Positions 6,037 through 12,080 of a stretch of DNA of 12,080 nucleotides are shown here, piece after piece. Source of the DNA: Candidatus Nomurabacteria bacterium CG_4_10_14_0_2_um_filter_30_12 (lineage in GTDB: Bacteria > Patescibacteriota > Minisyncoccia > Phycocordibacterales > UBA9973). Where the stretch lies: NCBI GenBank assembly GCA_002792755.1, contig PFOY01000011.1:1-12080 (forward strand), in the 5' to 3' direction. Made by a program: the position numbers and the translations under genes. Below the pieces are notes generated by a model. It ran no database searches and had not been told where the DNA came from. It was given only the letters and a program-made list of their open reading frames with translations. The first letter of the stretch is position 1. Each line of letters begins with the position of its first letter.

Positions 6037-6483
6037 TTAAACTTTCTTAAAAAATTCTTTAACTGATTTATTGAAAAGAAAATAAGCTCCAACGGCAATA
6101 TAAATAGCTAAATAAATAAAACCATACATATCTCCCTCTACTATTAGGGATTTTAAACTACCTAAAATAGCAAGAATAGAAATGACTATAACAAAAATCC
6201 GAGCCCAGTTTTTTCCAAACCACAAACCTTTACCTATAAAAAAGTTTAAAACAGCTGAAAGTACTGCAAAAATTCCCATGATACCTAAAAATAGGGAGCT
6301 AAAACCCTGCAAAAGAGGTGAAAACTGACCTAAAAAATTAATAACAATATTTTCAGCAAAAAGCATCAAAATTCCAGAAACGAGAGTTATTGCTGCTGAA
6401 ATATAATTCAAAACTGCCAATATTTTCACAGGCATTGGGGCACTTTTTGTTTGCACTCCTTCAGCTACTATTTCTTCATTCAT
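6037..6483 (-). CDS. Small four-helix membrane protein, unknown function
   Basis: An unrecognised integral membrane protein of about 148 residues with four predicted helices: VKILAVLNYISAAITLVSGI, then a segment around FLGIMGIFAVLSAVLNFFIG, then ARIFVIVISILAILGS and GFIYLAIYIAVGAYFLF. A short GLWFGKNWAR loop lies between helices 2 and 3, a pattern seen in small bacterial membrane families with an aromatic/basic loop. I chose the start MNEEIVAEG at 6483. The open frame extends to an ATG at 6540, which would add 19 residues (MYYIVLLMYYKVI...) that look like AT-rich leader rather than protein. It ends directly against the start of the next membrane protein. No Shine-Dalgarno motif is visible at either start. 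Confidence 0.7.
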   Translation of the reverse strand: MNEEIVAEGVQTKSAPMPVKILAVLNYISAAITLVSGILMLFAENIVINFLGQFSPLLQGFSSLFLGIMGIFAVLSAVLNFFIGKGLWFGKNWARIFVIVISILAILGSLKSLIVEGDMYGFIYLAIYIAVGAYFLFNKSVKEFFKKV

Positions 6484-6534
6484 AAATTTAGTTAAAAAAT
6501 TAATAACTTTATAATACATTAATAATACTATATA

Positions 6535-6602
6535 ATACAAAAAAGTAAATACTATCGTAATGGGTAGTATCTGCTTAACTTAAAAAAAATCTAAAAGATT
6601 TT
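6535..6602 (-). terminator. Two terminator-like hairpins after the antitoxin gene
   Basis: Twelve bases after the antitoxin stop the minus strand forms AAAATCT-TTT-AGATTTT followed by more T. Further on, ATACTACC-CATTAC-GATAGTAT (one G-T pair) is followed by TTTACTTTTTT. Both have a stem plus T-run, but the stems are AT-rich. They would separate the toxin-antitoxin unit from the membrane-protein genes. The second hairpin could equally be a repressor site for the downstream gene. Confidence 0.4.
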
Positions 6603-6614
6603 TAAACAAACTAT

Positions 6615-6881
6615 TTATTTAATAGATAGTTCTAAGCCAAGCCCGCTTGTTATTTTTTGAATAAATGAAAGAGTAGGGTTTATTTTACCAGACTCAAAAC
6701 GAGCAAGAGCTGATTGAGTAATACCTATCTTTTGAGCCAATTTCCTTTGAGACATACCTTTTTTGTTTCTAGAAATTATAAGAGCACGAATTATTTTAAA
6801 TTCTGGTTGCATTTCAATATAAGCCTTTTTTACTCCAGGTTTTTTGAATGCTTCTTTTTTAAATTGGTCTAATGTTTTCAT
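6615..6881 (-). CDS. HigA-like antitoxin, XRE-family helix-turn-helix
   Basis: An 88-residue protein. A Cro/C1-type helix-turn-helix at about 33-85 contains the classic pattern MSQRKLAQKIGITQSALARF-ESGKINPTLSFIQKI. The N-terminal 30 residues (QFKKEAFKKPGVKKAY) match the extension seen in antitoxins paired with Gp49/HigB toxins, where it normally helps bind the toxin. It lies 27 bp downstream of the toxin, the toxin-first order of higBA loci. Expected role: neutralise the toxin and repress the operon. A perfect 18-bp palindrome in the gap just upstream is the natural operator candidate. No Shine-Dalgarno motif. Confidence 0.88.
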   Translation of the reverse strand: MKTLDQFKKEAFKKPGVKKAYIEMQPEFKIIRALIISRNKKGMSQRKLAQKIGITQSALARFESGKINPTLSFIQKITSGLGLELSIK

Positions 6882-6890
6882 ATAATAGAT

Positions 6891-6908
6891 GATAGCATAT
6901 ATGCTATC
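6891..6908. promoter_or_regulatory. Perfect 18-bp palindrome between toxin and antitoxin genes
   Basis: GATAGCATATATGCTATC is a perfect palindrome filling most of the 27-bp gap. It abuts the toxin stop codon and ends 10 bp before the antitoxin ATG. Its size and symmetry fit a site for a dimeric XRE repressor. Its position inside the operon, not before the toxin, is unusual. It suggests an internal antitoxin promoter, or an RNA hairpin that limits read-through or translation. Confidence 0.5.
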
Positions 6909-7220
6909 TTATTGCAAGCAATTTAATCTATAGACAGCTACGTCTAGCTCTTTTTTAGGTATTTTCTGACTCTTTTTAATAAATGCGTGCAATATCCAGA
7001 TTTCCCCTTTATAAAAAGTAAAAAAAATTCTTACAGATAAATTTGATACTATTTTTAACTCATAAATATCTTTTATTACCTTTTTAGACCTAGGTGGTCT
7101 AATTTGTTCACCCAATTCATCTAAAAGTTCAAGAGAATTTATTATTTTCGCTGTAGTAACATCATCGAGAGAAAGTAGGAAAGTATAAATATCGTCTCTT
7201 AAAAATTTTACTCTTTTCAT
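6909..7220 (-). CDS. HigB/Gp49-like RelE-superfamily toxin
   Basis: A 103-residue protein of the phage-derived Gp49-like/HigB type, a branch of the RelE/ParE fold that usually cleaves mRNA at the ribosome. The family pattern is visible: an N-terminal helix pair with a leucine-rich segment (INSLELLDELGEQIRPP), then IYELKIVSNLSVRIFFTFYKGEIWILHAFIKK and the basic KSQKIPKKELDVA end. The LYELR-like strand, the R-x-F-F strand and the HAF-KK-Q-P signature are typical. It is followed by a matching antitoxin gene. It starts 40 bp after the uvrB stop. A TATAAT on the minus strand (7249-7244) lies 23 bases before the ATG but has no good -35 partner, so promoter use is uncertain. Confidence 0.88.
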   Translation of the reverse strand: MKRVKFLRDDIYTFLLSLDDVTTAKIINSLELLDELGEQIRPPRSKKVIKDIYELKIVSNLSVRIFFTFYKGEIWILHAFIKKSQKIPKKELDVAVYRLNCLQ

Positions 7221-7260
7221 AATTATTTTAATTTTAACATAAAATTATATTTAAAAAGAA

Positions 7261-9453
7261 TTATTTTTTTACTCTTTCTCTTAAAACCACTATTTCATCC
7301 CTTAAAATTGCAGCTGTTTCAAAATCTAATTCTTTTACTGCTTTATTCATTTCTTTATCTTTCATTTTAATTATTTTTTCATAAATTACTTTATTTCGTT
7401 CTTCATCTGAAAGCATCATATTTTTTATAGAATCTAACTCATTTTTACCCTTATTGCTTTTATCTTTTATAAATGCTTTTTTAAATAATTCAATATCTAA
7501 TTGTAATTCTATATTTACAGCTTTTCCATGTTCACTCTCCATTTCTTGTGTAATATCTTTTATCTTTTTCATTATCGTTTTTGGAGTGATACCATGTTTT
7601 TTATTGTAAGCAAGTTGAATATTACGACGTCTAGTGGTTTCTTCTATTGCCCTTTTCATTGAGCCAGTAATTATATCTGCGTAAAGAATAACCCTACCTT
7701 CACTATTACGAGCTGCGCGTCCGATAGTTTGAATTAGAGCCGTATCCGAACGCAAAAATCCTTCTTTATCAGTATCCAATATACCAATTAAGGCTACCTC
7801 AGGTAAATCAAGTCCTTCCCTTAAAAGATTTACACCAACCAATATATCTATCTCTCCTTTTCTAAATTGTGTTAATATTTTTATTCTATCTATCGTCTTA
7901 ATATCACTATGTAAATATTCTGCTTTTATATTTTTTTCTTTTAGATAAACAGACAAATCTTCTGCCATTTTTTTTGTTAATGTTGTAGCTAAAACACGAA
8001 AACCTTTTTTAATTGTCTTCTCTGCTTCTTTAATAAAATCCTGAATCTGCCCAGGATAATGCTCAGAGGAGTATTCGCTACTAAAAGAAACAACTTGCCC
8101 TTCCAAGATAGAGTGCGAACGACAGCGAGCATTATCCTGAGCAGATTCTTCTAAAATTGGTCGAATTAAAATCTCTGGATCTACAAGCCCTGTCGGACGA
8201 ATAATTTGCTCTACCATTTGTTTACTTTGAGTACGTTCTTGATCACTTGGTGTGGCACTAGTGTAAATGACTGGTCCTATTTTTTTACTAAATTCTTCAT
8301 ATTTTAACGGTCTATTGTCTTTAGCAGAAGGCAAACGAAAACCATATTCTACTAGTGTATTTTTACGAGAAGAATCACCTGTATACATACCTTGAAGTTG
8401 CGGCAATGTCACATGTGATTCATCAATAACAGTCAAGAAGTCCGTTTTAAAATAAGATAATAATGTTTCTGGTGGTTCTCCCTCTTTTTTGTCTGATAAA
8501 TGTCTAGAGTAATTTTCAATACCATTACAATAACCAACTTCTTTTATCATAGCAATATCATAATTAGTTCTTCTTTTTATGCGTTCTGCTTCTAAAGGTT
8601 TTCCTTCTTTTTCAAATTTTTTTAATTGTTTATTAAGCTCTTTTTTAATTTCCACTAATGCTTTTTTCTTTTTAGAATCTTCAGTAATAAAATGTTTAGC
8701 TGGAAAAATAAAAATATTTTCTTCTTCTTTAATTATTTGTAAAGAAATAGGATCAATCTTCAAAATTCTAAAAATTTCTTTTCCTTTAAATTCTATTTGA
8801 TACATAAACAATTCTGATACTGGCATAAATTCTACCTTTGGACCAATAGAACGAAAGGTTCCAGAATTTAAATCTGCATTTGTGCGCTCAAAATGAATTT
8901 CTATAAATTTCCTCATCAATGTTAATCTATCTATCTTCATTCCAACATAAAGTTTTAAATTAACTTTTTCATATTCTTCTGGAGAACCTAAACCATAGAT
9001 ACAAGAAACAGATGCGACTATTATCACATCACGTCTTGTAAGTAATGCTTGTGTGGTAGCATGACGAAGACGATCTATTTCTTTATTTATTTGTGCATCT
9101 TTCTCAATATATGTATCTGATACTGGCATATAAGCTTCTGGTTGATAATAGTCATAATAAGAAACAAAATAATGCACAGCAGCATCCGGAAAGAATTCTC
9201 TAAACTCAGAGGCAAGCTGTGCTGCTAATGTTTTATTGTGGGCTATCACAAGTGTAGGTTTATTATATTTTGCTATCACATTTGCAATAGTAAAAGTCTT
9301 ACCAGTGCCTGTAGCACCAATCAATGTTTGTTTATCCATTCCATTTTTAAGTCCATTCAAGAGTTTCAAAATAGCCCTTGGTTGATCTCCCGCTGGCTTA
9401 AAAGGATTATGTAATTTAAAAATATTCTTCCTGTTTCCTTGATTTTTCTGCAT
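7261..9453 (-). CDS. uvrB: UvrABC excision nuclease subunit B with a large palindromic insert
   Basis: Helicase-like damage-verification subunit that receives DNA from UvrA and recruits UvrC. Visible: PFKPAGDQP then Walker A GATGTGKT (46-53); the beta-hairpin YYDYYQPEAYMP that inserts between DNA strands; the DEAD-type box IDESHVTLPQL; YTSATPS; GVNLLREGLDLPEVALIG; IQTIGRAARN with the arginine finger; and a C-terminal UVR motif (AVKELDFETAAILRDEI) that binds UvrC. At 730 residues it is longer than the usual 660-680, mainly because a palindromic insert adds about 35 residues at 436-470. The ATG at 9453 has no Shine-Dalgarno motif. The conserved family start (FKL..PF) begins ten codons later, at an ATT preceded by CAGGAAG, so a non-AUG start near 9423 is possible. 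Confidence 0.96.
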   Translation of the reverse strand: MQKNQGNRKNIFKLHNPFKPAGDQPRAILKLLNGLKNGMDKQTLIGATGTGKTFTIANVIAKYNKPTLVIAHNKTLAAQLASEFREFFPDAAVHYFVSYYDYYQPEAYMPVSDTYIEKDAQINKEIDRLRHATTQALLTRRDVIIVASVSCIYGLGSPEEYEKVNLKLYVGMKIDRLTLMRKFIEIHFERTNADLNSGTFRSIGPKVEFMPVSELFMYQIEFKGKEIFRILKIDPISLQIIKEEENIFIFPAKHFITEDSKKKKALVEIKKELNKQLKKFEKEGKPLEAERIKRRTNYDIAMIKEVGYCNGIENYSRHLSDKKEGEPPETLLSYFKTDFLTVIDESHVTLPQLQGMYTGDSSRKNTLVEYGFRLPSAKDNRPLKYEEFSKKIGPVIYTSATPSDQERTQSKQMVEQIIRPTGLVDPEILIRPILEESAQDNARCRSHSILEGQVVSFSSEYSSEHYPGQIQDFIKEAEKTIKKGFRVLATTLTKKMAEDLSVYLKEKNIKAEYLHSDIKTIDRIKILTQFRKGEIDILVGVNLLREGLDLPEVALIGILDTDKEGFLRSDTALIQTIGRAARNSEGRVILYADIITGSMKRAIEETTRRRNIQLAYNKKHGITPKTIMKKIKDITQEMESEHGKAVNIELQLDIELFKKAFIKDKSNKGKNELDSIKNMMLSDEERNKVIYEKIIKMKDKEMNKAVKELDFETAAILRDEIVVLRERVKK
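8043..8148 (-). repeat. About 106-bp palindromic in-frame insert in uvrB
   Basis: Arms 8043-8064 and 8127-8148 are inverted complements over 22 bp with one mismatch. The inner part pairs further (GTTCGC with GCGAAT). It encodes residues 436-470, including the cysteine-containing NARCRSHSILEG. Normal UvrB runs directly from LVDPEILIRPI to QIQDFIKEAEKTI, so the insert lies in the linker before the second RecA-like domain. The whole frame is open and the flanking motifs are intact. Confidence 0.8.
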
Positions 9454-9486
9454 ATTTCATATATTATCACATATATTGATTCATTT

Positions 9487-9546
9487 CCGCCCGTAGCTCA
9501 GTTGTAGCGGATTCAACTGGCTACTCATAAAAATTGTTAAAACCGC
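9487..9546 (+). pseudogene. Broken tRNA-Lys-like fragment
   Basis: The first 15 bases (CCGCCCGTAGCTCAG) are identical to the start of the intact tRNA-Lys 73 bp downstream, and similarity fades through the D loop (TTG-TAG-CGGAT against CTGGTAGAGCAGAT). No T arm or 3' acceptor strand follows. Instead the segment GCGGATTCAAC..GTTAAAACCGC forms an imperfect hairpin. It cannot fold as a tRNA. Best read as the remains of a duplicated tRNA gene. Confidence 0.6.
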
Positions 9547-9559
9547 AAAAATTAATTAA

Positions 9560-9632
9560 CCGCCCGTAGCTCAGCTGGTAGAGCAGATCCCTTTTAAGGA
9601 TAAGGTCCTCGGTTCGATCCCGAGCGGGCGGA
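9560..9632 (+). tRNA. tRNA-Lys (anticodon UUU)
   Basis: A 73-base cloverleaf. Acceptor stem is CCGCCCG with CGGGCGG (7 bp, perfect). The D arm is GCTC..GAGC with the AGCTGGTA loop. The anticodon stem is GATCC/GGATA (four pairs plus a G-A mismatch at the base) with loop CTTTTAA, giving anticodon TTT. The variable loop is AGGTC, and the T arm is CTCGG-TTCGATC-CCGAG. The discriminator base is A. The 3' CCA is not encoded (CAA follows), so it must be added after transcription. It is the only complete plus-strand gene seen, lying between uvrB and the HolA-like gene, which are both on the minus strand. Confidence 0.95.
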
Positions 9633-9658
9633 CAACAAAATTATTCCTGACCTCAGTG

Positions 9659-10306
9659 TTAGAAAACTTCCAATAAAAACTGCTCAAAGACAGCTTCAGT
9701 GTCTTTTCCTTCTTTACGAGCTTCAGGTAAAAGATAAGACAATTTACCTGCAAAATTTTGAAGTTCTATTTGAGAAAATTTTTTAAAATCTTTTTTTAGA
9801 AGCATATCTTTGGCTTTCCAAAAAAGTACACCAACAAGTTCTTCCATACCCACATCTACATCTATTGCTTGTCTAAAATGAATCCATAAATTTAATTTAT
9901 CCCTTTTTTCAAGATCATGTGCTAATAAAAAATTATTGTATTTTTCCTTTTTTTCTTTTGATAATTCAAAAACATTAATCTCTGATCTAAATTTTTTAAA
10001 AATATCTAACACAGATTTACTTAATTTACCTTCTAAAAAAACAAAGTCATTCTTGGCTTCACTCATTAAGTTTAATTTATTTAAAACAAAATGAAGTGTT
10101 TCTTCTTTTTCAAAAATATTAGTAAAGATAACCATACATTTTGTAAAAAAAAGTCCAGACCCAGAATAAAAACTTTCAACCACCATCTGATCAAAATCGT
10201 TCTTTCCAATAAAAAAAGTTTCCACATCAACTGGAATAGACTTTAAAAAATCTTCATAACCTTTATGTCTATTTTTAGAATCATCACCACAAAAAAGATA
10301 AATCAT
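9659..10306 (-). CDS. Putative DNA polymerase III delta subunit (HolA-like)
   Basis: A 215-residue protein resembling the short, divergent clamp-loader delta proteins of Parcubacteria-type genomes. In other bacteria delta opens the sliding clamp during replication. Evidence: an N-terminal MIYLFCGDDSKNRHKGYEDF with the form of the delta start (structure-strand, small G-D turn, then helix), a SGSGLFFTKCMVIFTNIF stretch like the S-LF--K-LV motif, and an all-helical C-terminus ending LSYLLPEARKEGKDTEAVFEQF. It has no Walker motif, as expected for delta. It is much shorter than the roughly 340 residues of E. coli HolA. It starts one base after the methyltransferase-like gene stop, which indicates cotranscription with that gene and polA. 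Assignment rests on pattern memory only. Confidence 0.6.
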   Translation of the reverse strand: MIYLFCGDDSKNRHKGYEDFLKSIPVDVETFFIGKNDFDQMVVESFYSGSGLFFTKCMVIFTNIFEKEETLHFVLNKLNLMSEAKNDFVFLEGKLSKSVLDIFKKFRSEINVFELSKEKKEKYNNFLLAHDLEKRDKLNLWIHFRQAIDVDVGMEELVGVLFWKAKDMLLKKDFKKFSQIELQNFAGKLSYLLPEARKEGKDTEAVFEQFLLEVF

Positions 10307-10307
10307 T

Positions 10308-10796
10308 TTAAAATTTAACTAGTTTTTTATATTCTATATATGGAGTACCATATTTTAAAGTAAGAATCTCTTCTTCTTTTTTTATAAATACAAATTTAGT
10401 AATAAAAAAAGAAATTATTGAAAAAATTATTATAAATAAAGCATTTGATAAGATTCCAAAACCAAACATTAAAAAGAAAAGTCCATAGTGTGTCGGTATG
10501 CGAGTATAACAATAAGGTCCATTACAAAATGTATCTTTATTCATACCTTCCTTCACTAACTTATGAGAAGACTTCTGCGCCCAAACTATCAAAAAAGTTC
10601 CAAAAATTAAAAATATAAATCCAATCCATAAAATTGCAACATTCTCAAAAATTATAAATGGAAAAACAAAATCCAACAAAAGACCAAATAAAAATGAAAC
10701 AAAATAAAAAATATATGAATGCGCTAAAACCTTATGTACTCTATTTTTATGAAGATTTTTACTTTCCATTTGTTTTGTTGTATTTTCCATTTCCAT
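10308..10796 (-). CDS. Isoprenylcysteine carboxyl methyltransferase / PEMT-family membrane protein
   Basis: A 162-residue membrane protein of the ICMT/phospholipid-methyltransferase superfamily, which transfers methyl groups from S-adenosylmethionine to lipid-associated substrates. About four helices: around 29-45, 51-68, a long segment at 103-135 that may form a hairpin, and the amphipathic end. The family signature is present: GPYCYTRIPTHYGLFF, corresponding to G-P-[YF]-x-x-[TV]-R-x-P-x-Y, followed near the C-terminus by KKEEEILTLKYGTPYIEYKKLV, matching E-E-x-x-L-x-x-x-[FY]-G-x-x-Y-x-x-Y. The substrate cannot be deduced. The start could be 10796 or a later ATG (MENTTK or MESKNL). It sits between polA and the HolA-like gene with gaps of 25 bp and 1 bp. 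Confidence 0.8.
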   Translation of the reverse strand: MEMENTTKQMESKNLHKNRVHKVLAHSYIFYFVSFLFGLLLDFVFPFIIFENVAILWIGFIFLIFGTFLIVWAQKSSHKLVKEGMNKDTFCNGPYCYTRIPTHYGLFFLMFGFGILSNALFIIIFSIISFFITKFVFIKKEEEILTLKYGTPYIEYKKLVKF

Positions 10797-10821
10797 AATA
10801 TAATTATATCACAAAAATAAT

Positions 10822-12080
10822 CTATTTTACTTCTCCAAAATTATCACCAAAACCAGAATGGACTATTAATGGAACATTTGTTTTATAATGTAAATATGAT
10901 CTTTCTAAGACTGTTTGCATCGCATTTTTAATGACTTTTTCAATTTCCATAAGAAAACCTTCTTCTACTTCATAAACCAATTCATCGTGTATTTGAAGAA
11001 CGAGATGTGCTTTGTTTAATAAATCTGCATTTTTTAAATCTTCTTCAGAATATCTTATGGCAAGTTTTATTATATCAGCAGTAGCAGTACCTTGAATTGG
11101 TGCATTAATAGCAGTACGCTCTGCCATATTTTTTAAAAATGGAATCCTAGAATTTATATTTGGGAAATATCTTCGTCTACCAAACAATGTTTCTGTATAA
11201 ACTTGTTTCATTGCAAAAACTTTTACTCCTTCTAAATAATCACGTAGACCAGAAAATTGATTAAAATAATTATCATAAAATTTCTGTGCCTCTTCGCGAG
11301 TACCACCTAAACTCTTACGTAAAGATGAAACGCCCATACCATAAATAATTCCAAAATTTATTACTTTTGCTTTACGGCGCATCTCACCATCTATTTTTTC
11401 AAGTGGAACACCAAAAACAAAAGAAGCTACTCCAGAATGAATGTCTTTACCATCACAAAATATTTGTGTCATTTTTTTGTCTCCCGAGAGCATAGCAGCG
11501 ACACGAAGCTCTATTTGACTATAATCAAAAGTCAAAAGTTTATATCCTTTTCCTGCTATAAAACCATTTCGTATTCTTTTACCTAGTTCTGTTTTAATAG
11601 GTAAATTTTGTAAATTTGGATCTTGAGAAGAAAATCTCCCTGTCGTTGTGCCGTTTTGTAAAAATTTTGCATGTAAACGATCATCTTCGCCTGTCATTTT
11701 AGGAATTACATCAATATAAGTAGAAAGTAATTTCTGTAATTCTCTATAAGCTAATATTTCTTTTATTATTGGATTATTTTCTTCAAGTTCTTCTAATACA
11801 GAAACTTTCGTAGAAAAAGACCCATTAGAATTTTTCTTTTTACTTGACTTCATACCCATCTTATCAAAAAGAACTTCACCTAACTGTTTTGGAGAATTAA
11901 TATTAAATTCTAAACCTGCTATTTTATATATTTTATCAGTTAATTTGTCTAACTCTTTGTGATATCCCTTTGATAAATTTTCAAAATATTTTTTATCTAT
12001 AAGAATACCATAATCTTGCATCTTTTTTATTATATGTATTATGGGTTTTTCAATTTCTTCATATATTTTATCTAATTTTT
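10822..12080 (-). CDS. polA: DNA polymerase I, polymerase domain (5' end outside the window)
   Basis: Family A DNA polymerase that fills gaps left by excision repair and replaces RNA primers. The frame stays open to the window edge upstream of the first internal ATG (12021), reading KLDKIYEEIEKPIIHIIKK, the normal thumb region, so this is an edge-truncated gene, not a short one. Visible motifs, numbered from the Met at 12021: TTTGRFSSQDPNLQNLPI; motif A FDYSQIELR (Asp166); motif B RRKAKVINFGIIYG with Phe223 in the O-helix position that discriminates against dideoxynucleotides; GTATADIIK; and motif C QIHDELVYEV (Asp346). Both catalytic aspartates are present. Stop is TAG. Whether a 5' nuclease or proofreading domain exists cannot be seen here. 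Confidence 0.96.
   Translation of the reverse strand, partial: KLDKIYEEIEKPIIHIIKKMQDYGILIDKKYFENLSKGYHKELDKLTDKIYKIAGLEFNINSPKQLGEVLFDKMGMKSSKKKNSNGSFSTKVSVLEELEENNPIIKEILAYRELQKLLSTYIDVIPKMTGEDDRLHAKFLQNGTTTGRFSSQDPNLQNLPIKTELGKRIRNGFIAGKGYKLLTFDYSQIELRVAAMLSGDKKMTQIFCDGKDIHSGVASFVFGVPLEKIDGEMRRKAKVINFGIIYGMGVSSLRKSLGGTREEAQKFYDNYFNQFSGLRDYLEGVKVFAMKQVYTETLFGRRRYFPNINSRIPFLKNMAERTAINAPIQGTATADIIKLAIRYSEEDLKNADLLNKAHLVLQIHDELVYEVEEGFLMEIEKVIKNAMQTVLERSYLHYKTNVPLIVHSGFGDNFGEVK

Noticed and set aside
7244..7249. TATAAT as the promoter of the toxin gene
   Set aside because: Such hexamers are frequent by chance in this AT-rich DNA and no -35-like motif lies 16-18 bases upstream, so it is not listed as a feature.
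8579..8800. Plus-strand open frame of 73 codons inside uvrB
   Set aside because: Antisense shadow of UvrB with Phe/Ser-rich low-complexity product.
9571..9753. Minus-strand 60-codon frame across the tRNA and the end of the HolA-like gene
   Set aside because: It covers the complement of the tRNA and overlaps a better-supported gene in another frame; its VRPLGIEPRTLSLKG stretch is the familiar false translation of a tRNA gene.
10822..12021. polA as a short stand-alone 399-residue polymerase
   Set aside because: The frame continues open with thumb-domain-like sequence to the window edge at 12080, so the gene is cut by the window.
1444..12080. UGA recoded as an amino acid, as in Gracilibacteria and SR1 bacteria
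   Set aside because: All genes read through conserved motifs with the standard code, and no in-frame TGA is needed within any of them.

Overview
The window is AT-rich, gene-dense DNA from a small-genome bacterium. I infer a member of the Candidate Phyla Radiation (Patescibacteria, Parcubacteria-like). The reasons are the shortened UvrA and UvrC, a very divergent HolA-like protein, many short single-domain proteins, tight gene spacing and almost no Shine-Dalgarno motifs. The standard genetic code fits throughout: twelve of the thirteen complete or 3'-complete minus-strand genes stop with TAA, and polA stops with TAG.

Layout, reading the minus strand from right to left: the polymerase part of DNA polymerase I (5' end outside the window), an isoprenylcysteine-methyltransferase-like membrane protein and a HolA-like protein form one tight cluster. 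A plus-strand tRNA-Lys(UUU) follows, preceded by a broken copy of its own 5' half. Then come uvrB, a HigB/HigA-type toxin-antitoxin pair, two small membrane proteins, uvrA, uvrC, a SpoU-type RNA methyltransferase and a secreted N-acetylmuramoyl-L-alanine amidase. The end of an unidentified plus-strand gene converges on the amidase at the left edge. All three subunits of the UvrABC excision nuclease therefore lie within about 8 kb, close to the polymerase that fills excision gaps.

The most striking observation is a set of short, GC-rich, palindromic DNA elements inserted in frame inside the excision-repair genes. Three near-identical 33-bp copies lie in uvrA (two) and uvrC (one). All are in the same orientation, frame and codon phase, and each adds 11 residues. 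Unrelated palindromic inserts of 18 bp (uvrC), 39 bp (uvrA), about 71 bp with perfect 23-bp arms (uvrA) and about 106 bp with 22-bp arms (uvrB) also keep the frame open. A weaker 45-bp candidate lies in uvrC. No comparable element was seen in the other genes. They resemble in behaviour the Rickettsia palindromic elements, which are selfish DNA tolerated inside proteins, but the sequences shown here are not ones I recognise.

The repair proteins are also unusual. UvrA lacks the insertion domain normally found inside zinc module 1 and one of that module's cysteine pairs is broken. UvrC lacks the cysteines that bind its iron-sulfur cluster and ends before the usual helix-hairpin-helix domain, although its catalytic residues remain.
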